From Paenibacillus qinlingensis (lineage in GTDB: Bacteria > Bacillota > Bacilli > Paenibacillales > NBRC-103111), in NCBI RefSeq assembly GCF_013204845.1, contig NZ_JABMKY010000017.1, positions 122,597-186,596 of the forward strand: 64,000 bases of DNA, in the 5' to 3' direction. A program made the position numbers and the translations under genes. This document shows, in pieces, positions 17,813 through 26,373 of this stretch. Each line of letters starts with the position of its first letter. The first letter of the stretch is position 1. The notes under the pieces are model-generated. The model searched no databases and had not been told where the DNA came from. It saw only the letters and a list, made by a program, of their open reading frames with translations.

Positions 17813-18310
17813 ATGTTTGAACTAGCGATTAAGGGCTGGTCCTTAGATAAAGATTTACAAATCATTCAAGCGGATGTTCATATGTCTGTCGAAGATAGTC
17901 TCATTATTGAAGAACCTCTATGCATTGATGTTGGACTGCCTGCTTTGTTATACAGTGCACTGCATGATACAGCACCGAACCGTTTCGCTCCAGCCGATCA
18001 GTGGGAGCGGATGCCGTTCTTCGTATGCGGATGCGGTGACCCGGAGTGTAGAGGTTTCTCATTCGTTGTTCGGCATTTGCCTGGGGAGCAGCTTGAACTC
18101 TCTTCTGTAGAAGAGCGAACTAACGGTTCTTACCGCGAACTGGAGACGCATGTCATCCCGACTCGCGAATATCGCGAACAACTTGCAGATATTGGGGAAA
18201 CCTATTTGCAATTTGTTGCAGATTTGGATTATCGTCCGTATTTTCAGGATACGGTGAAGGTCGTTGAAGATCTTGTAGGACAATTACAACTAACATTACG
18301 GAGTGAATAA
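17813..18310 (+). CDS. Unrecognised protein with CGCGDPEC motif
   Basis: A 165-aa soluble protein. A compact CGCGDPECRGF motif near residue 70 has three Cys that could bind a metal. The rest is mixed alpha/beta. ATG 17813 follows GGGGAGAAAGC, a good ribosome site, so the longer frame from 17777 is not used. The stop overlaps the ribosome site of the RNase H gene, so the two are probably translationally coupled. No function is assigned. Confidence 0.68.
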   Translation: MFELAIKGWSLDKDLQIIQADVHMSVEDSLIIEEPLCIDVGLPALLYSALHDTAPNRFAPADQWERMPFFVCGCGDPECRGFSFVVRHLPGEQLELSSVEERTNGSYRELETHVIPTREYREQLADIGETYLQFVADLDYRPYFQDTVKVVEDLVGQLQLTLRSE

Positions 18311-18311
18311 T

Positions 18312-18962
18312 ATGGCTGCATCAAAATTTTATGTGGTTTGGGTTGGGCACAAGCCAGGTGTGTATCGCTCATGGGCTGAATGCCAAGCGCAAACGAATGG
18401 TTATCCGCAGGCGAAGTTCAAGTCTTACGAATCCGAAGGTGAAGCACGTCAAGCACTGGAGAAGGGGTGGCAGAAGTCACTGAATTTTGCGGCAAAAGGC
18501 ACTGGAGGAACGCAAGGTGCTGCCAAAAAGTCTGCGACTCCCGAGTCTGCACCCGAAGTAGATTATGACAGTATTTCAGTGGACGTAGGCTGTTCCGGAA
18601 ATCCAGGCATCGTAGAGTACAAGGGCGTAGATACGCGGACAGGTGAAATTATTTTCTACCAAGGACCGATATCGAAGGGAACGAATAACCTAGGGGAGTT
18701 TCTAGCCATTGTACATGGACTGGCTTACCTGCAAAAAAAGGGAAGCAATCAAACGATTTATACCGATTCAGTTACAGCACTAAGTTGGATTCGGAAGAAG
18801 GAAGTATCTACTAATTTAGTTAGAGATGCGTCTACTGCGGAAATATGGACCTTGGTGGATCGCGCGTTAAAATGGCTGCATACGAATACGTATACTAATA
18901 AAATCGCCAAATGGGACACGAAAAAATGGGGCGAAATCAAGGCGGATTTCGGGAGAAAGTAA
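18312..18962 (+). CDS. rnhA: Ribonuclease HI with N-terminal viroplasmin (RNA-binding) domain
   Basis: Cleaves the RNA strand of RNA-DNA hybrids. Residues about 5-50 form a caulimovirus viroplasmin/hybrid-binding domain (FYVVWVGHKPGVYRSW ... KFKSYESEGEA). An Ala/Lys linker precedes the RNase H fold from about 85 onward. Catalytic acids are visible in SVDVGCSGNPG, NNLGEFLAI, IYTDSVTAL and the final KADFGRK. ATG 18312 follows GGAGTG by six bases and lies just after the upstream stop. The architecture is usual for Firmicutes viroplasmin-type RNase HI, 216 aa. Confidence 0.88.
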   Translation: MAASKFYVVWVGHKPGVYRSWAECQAQTNGYPQAKFKSYESEGEARQALEKGWQKSLNFAAKGTGGTQGAAKKSATPESAPEVDYDSISVDVGCSGNPGIVEYKGVDTRTGEIIFYQGPISKGTNNLGEFLAIVHGLAYLQKKGSNQTIYTDSVTALSWIRKKEVSTNLVRDASTAEIWTLVDRALKWLHTNTYTNKIAKWDTKKWGEIKADFGRK

Positions 18963-19013
18963 GTAACTATACATCTATTTGTAGAAAATTGTCGAAAGAG
19001 TACAGAATTATAT

Positions 19014-19042
19014 TGACGGAAGTTCCCTCTAATGCTACTATA
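19014..19042 (+). promoter_or_regulatory. Candidate promoter of the sugar ABC operon
   Basis: TTGACG (19014-19019), 17 bp, TACTAT (19037-19042). A TATAAT sits three bases further on, so the exact -10 is open. Confidence 0.5.
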
Positions 19043-19126
19043 ATCTAAATTCCCAGTAGAACACTCGGCATAATAATCCGATAGATTCAGTGGGAAATAG
19101 AGAGAGTATGATCGGGAGGGAAATTC

Positions 19127-20203
19127 ATGAAAAGAACCAAATTACTTAATGTTTTCATTAGTTTAGCATTAGTAGGAAGTGTGCTTTCAGCTTGCGGACA
19201 AAAAGATAGTGCAACTGAAACAGCAACACCTGCAGCAAGTGCAAGTGCATCAAATTTAACAGGTAAGAAAATCGCGCTTGTTATGCAATTCAATACAGGA
19301 ACGTTTTCTTCACAATATGTTGAAGGTGTGAAAGAGCAAGTTGAAAAACTTGGCGGTAAGGTTACGGTTTTCGTAGCTGATACAGATTTGGCGAAAATGG
19401 CTTCTAATTTAGATGCTGCCATTAACCAAAAATTCGATGGAATTCTTATCGATCATGGTACAGCAGAAGCACTTGAAGCTGGTGTGAAGAAAGCGGTAGA
19501 GAAGAAAATTCCTGTTGTTAGCTTTGACTCCATCCTAACTGTTCCTAATGTAACATCACTAGAGCAAGGCGATCAAAAAATGGCGGATGCCACGCTGGAG
19601 CAACTTGCTAAAGATGCTGGAGGCAAAGGGAATATCGTTAAAGTATGGGTAGCTGGCTTCGCACCAATGGAGCGCAGACAACTGGCTTACCAAGCTTTCC
19701 AAAAGAAATATCCGGATATTAAAGAAGTAGCCGCTTTCGGAACAGCGAAAGATCCGGCATTAGATACACAAACACAAATGGAAGCAATCTTGAAAAAGTA
19801 CCCGAACAAAGGTGATATTACAGCCGTTTGGGCGGCATGGGATGAGTTCGCAAAAGGCGCTTCCCGAGCCATTCAACAAGCAGGACGTACTGAAATTAAA
19901 GTTTATGGTATCGACTTGAGTGACGAAGATCTACAGCTTTTGCAAGATCCGAAAAGCCCTTGGGTAGCTTCTTCAGCCGTAGATCCAAAAGACATCGGTC
20001 GCGTACAAGTTCGTTATTTGTATCAAAAGCTGCATGGCGATCAAACGCCTGATAAAGTGGTTTTGGAGCCTGTATATGTATCCAGAGACCAATTGCCTAA
20101 AGACAAACAAATCAACACTACACAACTTAGCGAGTACGTAAAAGGTTGGGGCGGAAGCCAACAAGGCTATACGGACTGGATGAAAGCAGCAGAAAAAAAA
20201 TAA
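19127..20203 (+). CDS. Sugar-type ABC transporter substrate-binding lipoprotein
   Basis: A periplasmic-binding-protein type 1 (ribose/autoinducer-like, Peripla_BP_4) lipoprotein, 358 aa. Signal peptide with lipobox LSAC (Cys about residue 23), Ala/Ser linker, then KIALVMQFNTGTFSSQYVEGVKEQ and DGILIDHGTAEAL, the sugar-binding strands. It is the first gene of a three-gene importer and is followed by a hairpin that probably limits read-through to the ATPase. The sugar cannot be deduced. Confidence 0.88.
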   Translation: MKRTKLLNVFISLALVGSVLSACGQKDSATETATPAASASASNLTGKKIALVMQFNTGTFSSQYVEGVKEQVEKLGGKVTVFVADTDLAKMASNLDAAINQKFDGILIDHGTAEALEAGVKKAVEKKIPVVSFDSILTVPNVTSLEQGDQKMADATLEQLAKDAGGKGNIVKVWVAGFAPMERRQLAYQAFQKKYPDIKEVAAFGTAKDPALDTQTQMEAILKKYPNKGDITAVWAAWDEFAKGASRAIQQAGRTEIKVYGIDLSDEDLQLLQDPKSPWVASSAVDPKDIGRVQVRYLYQKLHGDQTPDKVVLEPVYVSRDQLPKDKQINTTQLSEYVKGWGGSQQGYTDWMKAAEKK

Positions 20204-20215
20204 GGTTTTCTATGC

Positions 20216-20243
20216 AGTCCCATCGCTATTTTGCGGTGGGACT
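20216..20243 (+). terminator. Intercistronic hairpin/attenuator
   Basis: AGTCCCATCGC-TATTTT-GCGGTGGGACT stem-loop between binding protein and ATPase, with only a short T tract. It probably protects the upstream mRNA or attenuates transcription. Confidence 0.65.
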
Positions 20244-20271
20244 TTCAGATTAAGAAGCGAGGTGAAATTAC

Positions 20272-21789
20272 ATGCTGAAAGATCAGGCAGATTTATCTTC
20301 ATTATTGCAAATGAAGGGGATTACAAAATCCTTCCCAGGTGTGAAGGCACTGCAGGAAGTGGATTTCAATCTGCAAGCGGGAGAAATTCATGCCCTGCTC
20401 GGGGCTAATGGTGCAGGTAAGAGTACCTTGATGAAAATATTATCCGGTGCTTATACGCACGATACGGGGCATCTTTCTATTCATAATCAACCATTGGTCA
20501 TACGTACTCCAAAGGATGCAATGGATCACGGTGTTTATTGTGTCTATCAAGAGGTGGATACAGCGTTAATATCGGAATTAACGGTTACGGAAAATGTCAT
20601 GATCGATAAACTCGTCCAAGGAGAAGCTTGGGTAAGTTGGCGTAAGCTGCATAAGGAAGCTGAAGCCATTCTGGCGAAAATTGGTGCGACATTCTCCGTG
20701 CGGAGCAAAATTGATGAGTTAAGCATTTCGCAGAAGCAGCTCGTGTTGATTGCAAGAGCTATGGCGCATAAAGCGAAGATGATTATTTTCGATGAGCCGA
20801 CGGCACCGCTGAGCTTAGAAGAGTCTGAGAGGCTGTTCCGCATTATGGACAGCTTGAAGCAAGAGGGCGTGGGAATTATTTTCATCTCCCACCGCTTGCA
20901 AGAAGTGTTCCGTGTTGCTGACCGGATCACGATCATGCGTGACGGCCGTCATGTGCTCACGCAGCCGGCCACAAGCATGGACATCGCCTCCGTCATTGAG
21001 TCGATGTTGGGTAAAACCTTCACCGAGGAGTTCCCCAAAGTGGGTGTGCCCATTGGCAGTACCCTCCTCGAGGTGAAGGGCTTGCGCCTCGGCACCAAGG
21101 TGCGCGGCGTCTCCTTTGATCTCCGCCGAGGGGAAATCCTCGGCGTCGTAGGTCTAGTCGGCGCCGGCAAAACGGAGTTAAGCCGGCTAATCTTTGGCGC
21201 CGACGCCGCGGACGCCGGCGAGGTGTGGCTTAACGGGCGCAAGCTCACGCTGCGCCAGCCGGAGGATGCCGTGCGCGCCGGCATTGCGCTCGTGCCTGAG
21301 GAGCGCCGCAAACAGGGCGTCCTTGTGGAAGAGACAGTGAAGCGCAATCTGTCTCTGCCGATTTTGCGCAAGCTGAGCACGTTTGGCTTCGTGAAGCGCA
21401 GTGAGGAAAATGAGTACGCCGCGAAAATGGTCAGTCAGCTAGGCGTACAGCCAGGCGATCCCAATCGCACGGTGAAGCACCTGAGCGGCGGGAATCAGCA
21501 GAAGGTGGCGGTAGGCAAATGGCTGCCGACAAACGCTGACGTGTACTTGTTTGATGAGCCGACCAAAGGGGTTGATGTCGGCGCCAAAAGCGATATCTAT
21601 CGCTTAATCGGTCAGCTGGCTTCGGAAGGTAAAGGAATTATTTATTTATCATGTGAACTGAATGAAATTATAGGAATTGCCGATCGCATCATCGTGATGA
21701 GCTATGGGTCTGTGGTGAAGGAGCTGTCCCGCGCGGAAGCGACGCAGGATCTCATTTTAACGTATGCGAGCGCGGGGGAGGCTGAATAG
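20272..21789 (+). CDS. Sugar ABC transporter ATPase, two-domain RbsA/MglA type
   Basis: Fused dimer of ABC domains, 505 aa. Domain 1 has Walker A GANGAGKST near residue 44 and a divergent signature LSISQKQLVLIARAM. Domain 2 has GLVGAGKTELSR and signature LSGGNQQKVAVGKW. Usual length for the family. The stretch about 20930-21600 is much richer in G/C at third positions than the flanks. The permease starts one base after the stop. Confidence 0.92.
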   Translation: MLKDQADLSSLLQMKGITKSFPGVKALQEVDFNLQAGEIHALLGANGAGKSTLMKILSGAYTHDTGHLSIHNQPLVIRTPKDAMDHGVYCVYQEVDTALISELTVTENVMIDKLVQGEAWVSWRKLHKEAEAILAKIGATFSVRSKIDELSISQKQLVLIARAMAHKAKMIIFDEPTAPLSLEESERLFRIMDSLKQEGVGIIFISHRLQEVFRVADRITIMRDGRHVLTQPATSMDIASVIESMLGKTFTEEFPKVGVPIGSTLLEVKGLRLGTKVRGVSFDLRRGEILGVVGLVGAGKTELSRLIFGADAADAGEVWLNGRKLTLRQPEDAVRAGIALVPEERRKQGVLVEETVKRNLSLPILRKLSTFGFVKRSEENEYAAKMVSQLGVQPGDPNRTVKHLSGGNQQKVAVGKWLPTNADVYLFDEPTKGVDVGAKSDIYRLIGQLASEGKGIIYLSCELNEIIGIADRIIVMSYGSVVKELSRAEATQDLILTYASAGEAE

Positions 21790-21790
21790 T

Positions 21791-22777
21791 TTGAAGGAAA
21801 AAAGTTTGGATTTTTCATTTAAATACGGTGCTTTGTTTATTATTGCACTTGTTCTTATTGTATTTTCTATTATCAATGAAAACTTTATGACTTATGACAA
21901 TATCGCGGATATTTTACGTTCGATCTCGATTGTGATGTTTGTTGCGATCGGTGTGACATTATCTCAGATTGTCGATGGTTTCGATTTATCCGCAGGGTCA
22001 ACCGTGTCATTAGCTACCGTATCAGCGGCAGCTATGATGGTTTGGTACGACCAACCGTTCTATCTTGTTATTCTAGTGCCATTGCTTATCGGTGCGATCA
22101 TCGGATTCTTAAACGCTGTGTTGATCGTGAAAGTGCGTATTCCCGATCTACTAGCCACGCTAGCCATGATGTATATCATTGGTGGCATCCAAAAAACGTA
22201 TACCAAAGGTTTCTCGATTTATAATAATATGAGATTTCAAGATGGCACGGTGGCACCAGGGAAATTCACTTCCGAATTTCTATGGATTGGACAAGGCAAG
22301 CTATTAGGTGTCCCTGTTCCGGTTGTTATTATGCTTGTTGCGGTTATTGCAGTGCATGTGTTCCTTACTTACACACGTTGGGGTCGCCAGCTGTATATTA
22401 CAGGAGGGAACCGCGAAGCGGCTCGTTTATCCGGTATATCCGTTAACAAAATCCGCTTTGCAGCTTATGTTCTTTCTGGTATTTTTGCAGCAATTGGCGG
22501 TATTCTGTACGCATCTCGTGTAGGTTCTGGGCAAATTGATGCCGGTTCACCGCTTTTGATGGAAGCAGTAGCCGCAGTATTCGTGGGGTATTCTGTGCTA
22601 GGAGCAGGGAAACCTAATGTGATTGGTACATTCTTTGGAGCTGTACTAATCGGGGTGCTTTTGAATGGACTCACGATGCTCAATGTTCCATATTTCGGGT
22701 TCGATATTGTTAAGGGCGGTGTGCTTGTTTTGGCGCTAGCCATTACATTCGTTCATTTGAATCGTCGAAAAGCTTAA
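21791..22777 (+). CDS. Sugar ABC transporter permease (RbsC type)
   Basis: A BPD_transp_2 permease, 328 aa, with about eight to ten membrane helices and the family blocks ADILRSISIVMFVAIGVTLSQ (about residue 38) and GGNREAARLSGISVNKIRF (EAA-like coupling loop, about 210). TTG 21791 has GGGGAGG ten bases upstream. A longer frame from ATG 21764 would overlap the ATPase. Confidence 0.88.
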   Translation: MKEKSLDFSFKYGALFIIALVLIVFSIINENFMTYDNIADILRSISIVMFVAIGVTLSQIVDGFDLSAGSTVSLATVSAAAMMVWYDQPFYLVILVPLLIGAIIGFLNAVLIVKVRIPDLLATLAMMYIIGGIQKTYTKGFSIYNNMRFQDGTVAPGKFTSEFLWIGQGKLLGVPVPVVIMLVAVIAVHVFLTYTRWGRQLYITGGNREAARLSGISVNKIRFAAYVLSGIFAAIGGILYASRVGSGQIDAGSPLLMEAVAAVFVGYSVLGAGKPNVIGTFFGAVLIGVLLNGLTMLNVPYFGFDIVKGGVLVLALAITFVHLNRRKA

Positions 22778-22849
22778 AGGATGTTGTGCGCGGTGTTTCT
22801 CGTACGTTGATGCGTCATCACACTAAAGGAAGAAATATTGTGAGAAGTG

Positions 22850-22858
22850 TGGTATGAT
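22850..22858 (+). promoter_or_regulatory. Extended -10 element upstream of ilvD
   Basis: TGGTATGAT (TG-n-TATGAT) with no clear -35, 49 bases before the ilvD start. Confidence 0.4.
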
Positions 22859-22906
22859 AGATTCATTATTTTTATTTCTGAAATGAAATTTAGGAGGAAT
22901 TATAGA

Positions 22907-24592
22907 ATGGCACAACAAAAACAGCGCAGCGACATGATCAAAAAAGGTTTCGACCGCGCTCCACATCGCAGCTTGCTGCGTGCAGCCGGCGTTAAAGAAG
23001 AAGATTTCGGCAAGCCGTTCATCGCGGTTTGTAACTCCTATATAGACATTATTCCTGGACATGTTCACTTGCAAGAGTTTGGTAAAATCGTAAAAGAAGC
23101 CATTCGTGAAGCAGGCGGCGTTCCTTTTGAGTTCAATACAATCGGCGTTGACGATGGTATTGCTATGGGTCATATCGGTATGCGTTATTCCTTGCCAAGC
23201 CGTGAGATTATTGCGGATTCCTTGGAAACTGTTGTTAATGCTCACTGGTTTGATGGCATGGTTTGTATTCCTAACTGTGACAAAATTACACCAGGTATGA
23301 TCATGGGGGCTCTTCGCGTTAACATCCCAACGATGTTAGTAAGTGGTGGACCGATGAAAGCTGGTAAAGATAAAAACGGTAAATCCATCTCCCTTTCTTC
23401 CGTATTCGAAGGCGTTGGTGCATTCCAAGCTGGTAAATTGGATGAAGCAGGTCTGGAAGAGCTTGAACAATATGGTTGTCCAACTTGTGGATCATGCTCC
23501 GGAATGTTCACAGCGAACTCCATGAACTGTTTGGCTGAAGGTCTTGGACTTGCAATGCCAGGTAACGGTACAATTCTTGCAGTTGCTGAAGAGCGTAAGC
23601 AATTCGTTAAAGACTGCGCGAAGCAATTGATGGTTCTTATTGAGAAAGACATCAAGCCGCGCGATATCGTAACGATTGACGCGATTGATAATGCATTTGC
23701 TTTGGATATGGCAATGGGTGGTTCTACAAACACAGTTCTTCACACATTGGCTATCGCGGCAGAAGCAGGAATTGATTATCCGATCGCTCGTATTAACGAA
23801 GTGGCTGAGCGTGTTCCTCATCTTGCGAAAATCGCTCCAGCTTCCGATTACCACATCGAAGATGTGCATTTGGCAGGCGGTGTGAGTGCGGTTATTAATG
23901 AGCTTTTGAAAAAGCCAGGTGCTTTCAACGGCGAGTGTCTATCCGTAACGGCACAAACGCTTCGCGAGAACGTGGCTGGTCGTGAAATTCAGAACTTTGA
24001 CGTTATTCGTCCTTTGACGAACCCGCACAGTGAGCGCGGCGGACTAGCTGTTCTGTTCGGTAACTTGGCGCCTGAAGGCAGTATCGTAAAAGTTGGTGCT
24101 GTTGATAAGTCTGTTGGCGGACGTCACGTAGGCCCAGCGATCTGTTTCGATTCCCAAGATGAAGCTTTGTACGGTATCGCAAACGGTAAAGTAAAAGAAG
24201 GACACGTTGTTGTCATTCGTTACGAAGGACCGAAGGGTGGACCTGGTATGCCAGAAATGTTGGCACCAACATCCCAAATCGTAGGTATGGGTCTTGGCGC
24301 GAAAGTAGCCTTGATTACAGACGGACGTTTCTCCGGCGCATCCCGCGGTATCTCGCTTGGTCATATGTCACCTGAAGCTGCTGAAGGTGGACCACTTGCT
24401 TTCGTACATGATGGCGACATCATCGACGTTGACATGGATGGACGCAAAATCGAATTGCAAATCAGCGATGAAGAGTTTGCTAAACGTCGTGAGTCATGGG
24501 CAGGTTTCCAACAGAAGATTACTTCTGGTTACCTAGCTCGTTATACGAAAATGGTAACAAACGCAAGCGCTGGTGCTATTTTGAAAATCTAA
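22907..24592 (+). CDS. ilvD: Dihydroxy-acid dehydratase
   Basis: Iron-sulfur enzyme of isoleucine, valine and pantothenate synthesis, dehydrating 2,3-dihydroxy-acids to 2-keto acids. At 561 aa it is full length. Cluster cysteines are seen in PNCDKITPGM and GCPTCGSCSGMFTANSMNCL, and the C-terminal GRFSGASRGISLGHMSPEA block is typical. ATG 22907 has TAGGAGG upstream and excludes the longer frame from 22847. It stands alone, with a terminator directly after, away from other ilv genes. Confidence 0.95.
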   Translation: MAQQKQRSDMIKKGFDRAPHRSLLRAAGVKEEDFGKPFIAVCNSYIDIIPGHVHLQEFGKIVKEAIREAGGVPFEFNTIGVDDGIAMGHIGMRYSLPSREIIADSLETVVNAHWFDGMVCIPNCDKITPGMIMGALRVNIPTMLVSGGPMKAGKDKNGKSISLSSVFEGVGAFQAGKLDEAGLEELEQYGCPTCGSCSGMFTANSMNCLAEGLGLAMPGNGTILAVAEERKQFVKDCAKQLMVLIEKDIKPRDIVTIDAIDNAFALDMAMGGSTNTVLHTLAIAAEAGIDYPIARINEVAERVPHLAKIAPASDYHIEDVHLAGGVSAVINELLKKPGAFNGECLSVTAQTLRENVAGREIQNFDVIRPLTNPHSERGGLAVLFGNLAPEGSIVKVGAVDKSVGGRHVGPAICFDSQDEALYGIANGKVKEGHVVVIRYEGPKGGPGMPEMLAPTSQIVGMGLGAKVALITDGRFSGASRGISLGHMSPEAAEGGPLAFVHDGDIIDVDMDGRKIELQISDEEFAKRRESWAGFQQKITSGYLARYTKMVTNASAGAILKI

Positions 24593-24605
24593 TTTCGTAC
24601 AAGAT

Positions 24606-24643
24606 AAAAGCCCTATCCGACTAGTTCGGGTAGGGCTTTTTCA
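24606..24643 (+). terminator. ilvD terminator
   Basis: AAAAGCCCTA-CCGA-CTAG-TCGG-TAGGGCTTTTT hairpin. Confidence 0.85.
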
Positions 24644-24674
24644 GCAACTATTGAGTGTAAAGATATGTTATGTT

Positions 24675-24734
24675 CACTATCCCCTAAGCTCAGTTCAGCA
24701 CTATCTGACGATAACCTGAGCAAAGGGGATAGTG
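24675..24734. repeat. 19-bp inverted repeat
   Basis: CACTATCCCCTAAGCTCAG (24675-24693) and its partner CTGAGCAAAGGGGATAGTG (24716-24734) pair at 17 of 19 positions around a 22-base loop. It lies downstream of the UPF0718 permease gene (minus strand) and has no T tract, so it is not a standard terminator. Confidence 0.75.
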
Positions 24735-24840
24735 GTCATAGATTCAGCTGTCACGAAGATCCTTGAGGTAAAAATCGAAGTCCATCGTGCAAATTCCATA
24801 GTGGAAGGGAATTTTGCGTACTGCTTGATTATTGATATAT

Positions 24841-25911
24841 TCAAGCAAGAAAAAAATGCATAAACAAAAGCGACCCGCTCAAAACCGTTACCGCCACGAC
24901 AATCGAAAGTGTTAATACAAATCGTGCTTTGAAAATCGATAGCATCATTAATGTACTTTTCACGTCTATCATGGGCCCGAATACAAGAAAGGCAAGCAGG
25001 GAACCAGGTGAGAATGACTTGGCGAAAGAGACTGCGACGAAGGCGTCTGTGGTCGAGCATAAGGAGAGCAAGTAGGCAAAGCCCATCATGAACAGATGGG
25101 AGATGAAAGCGCCCTGTCCAATGGCGCTCAGGCTGTCCTGTGCCACGAATGTCTGTATTAGAGCTGTCAGTAAGGCGCCAAGCATTAAATACTTGCTCAT
25201 CTCGAATAGCTCGGAAGAGCCGTGGCTGACCATCGTCATGATCCTGCTGTCTCCATGAGTGTGGGTGTGGCCATGATGGTCATGTCCATGATCATGCTGG
25301 TCGACGTGTTGGCTACCATGCGCGTGGTTATGGCGATGTGTTAGGCTTGCTGCTGCAGGCTCAATCGGATGCCGCAATGGGTTGCTCTTGAGGAAACGCG
25401 TGAGCAGGAAGCCGACCACAAGGGCTACGCCAAAGGTGAGTCCCATACGTGAATAGGCCATGGCTGGGTTACCGCGGAAAGCCATCCAAGTGGAAGCAAA
25501 GACGATAGGGTTAAGAATAGGTCCCACTAGAATGAAAATGACTGCGATATAGACTGGCATGCCTTTGCGCATCAGCCTGCGTACGAAAGGGATCATGCCG
25601 CACTCGCACAAGGGAAACATAATACCTAGCACACAGGCGAATAACACACCACCGAGGGGGTGTTTGGGGGTCAATCGTTGGATAACTCCCTCTGGAATGA
25701 AATTTTCTACGATCGTAGATAACAGTACGCCGAGAATCATGAACGGAAGGGCATCTAAGAAGATGTCCATAAAAGCCATAAAGACATGGCTGATAGGTTC
25801 CATGACCATTCCCATTGGGGGGAGTTGTCTCGTTGTTACGATCAGGAACAAGAGAAACACGCAAATCACCGTGGAGGCAGGAAGGCTCCAGCGGTATAGA
25901 GTTGAGGACAA
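24841..25911 (-). CDS. UPF0718 (DUF318) family permease with His-rich loop
   Basis: A polytopic membrane protein, 356 aa, about eight helices. The family core is GIMFPLCECGMIPFVRRLM near residue 110 and PMIDVKSTLMML near 310. A cytoplasmic or external loop at about residues 190-222 is very rich in His and Asp, consistent with metal binding. Members are putative permeases often paired with a TIGR03943-type partner. No such partner is adjacent here. TTG 25909-25911 has AAAGGGGTG nine bases upstream. Confidence 0.82.
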   Translation of the reverse strand: MSSTLYRWSLPASTVICVFLLFLIVTTRQLPPMGMVMEPISHVFMAFMDIFLDALPFMILGVLLSTIVENFIPEGVIQRLTPKHPLGGVLFACVLGIMFPLCECGMIPFVRRLMRKGMPVYIAVIFILVGPILNPIVFASTWMAFRGNPAMAYSRMGLTFGVALVVGFLLTRFLKSNPLRHPIEPAAASLTHRHNHAHGSQHVDQHDHGHDHHGHTHTHGDSRIMTMVSHGSSELFEMSKYLMLGALLTALIQTFVAQDSLSAIGQGAFISHLFMMGFAYLLSLCSTTDAFVAVSFAKSFSPGSLLAFLVFGPMIDVKSTLMMLSIFKARFVLTLSIVVAVTVLSGSLLFMHFFLA

Positions 25912-25992
25912 TGCTTTGACACCCCTTTGCCGAAGGAATTGGTATGTAACTATCCTATGTACATGCTGGGCTATCTAGGACAATGTCCTTGA

Positions 25993-26020
25993 TTGACATT
26001 GATACTTAAGCGTGTATAAT
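25993..26020 (+). promoter_or_regulatory. trpS promoter
   Basis: TTGACA (25993-25998), 16 bp, TATAAT (26015-26020), directly before the T-box leader. Confidence 0.85.
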
Positions 26021-26029
26021 AATAGGAAA

Positions 26030-26320
26030 TCAATTGCGATGATAGGAACAAGTACGTTTGTCTCCCGTTTCTCAGAGAGCCGGTGGTTGGTGCGAACCGG
26101 TGAAACAAGCAGACCGAATGGATCCTTGAGCTTGAAGCTGAACACTGTGTAGAATCACCGGAACCTAGGCCGGATTAAAACCACAGTTAATTATGCTAAA
26201 CGGTAGCTCTCCGTTATCAGAGCCTGAAGGTTTACGTGCACATAACTTCGGTTATGTAAGTAGACAAATTAGGGTGGTACCACGGTCTCTCGTCCCTTGC
26301 GGAGGGAGGCTTTTTTGTTG
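26030..26320 (+). promoter_or_regulatory. T-box riboswitch, tryptophan specifier
   Basis: A tRNA-sensing leader of trpS. The conserved T-box AGGGTGGTACCACG is at 26271-26284 and pairs with the uncharged tRNA acceptor end. The specifier loop reads GAA-TGG-A, with the Trp codon UGG at 26119-26121. The terminator helix (CTCTCGTCCCT...GGAGGGAGGC then T6) is at about 26287-26318. Uncharged tRNA-Trp would favour antitermination. Confidence 0.95.
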
Positions 26321-26373
26321 TCTTTTTTACCGATACGAATGGGAAATAGTGAAAATCATTGGAGGTATTTGGA

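Noticed and set aside
24701..25060. 119-aa minus-strand frame reaching past the UPF0718 stop
   Set aside because: Most of it is an alternative frame of the permease gene; the short part beyond is less protein-like than the neighbouring frame described as a relic.
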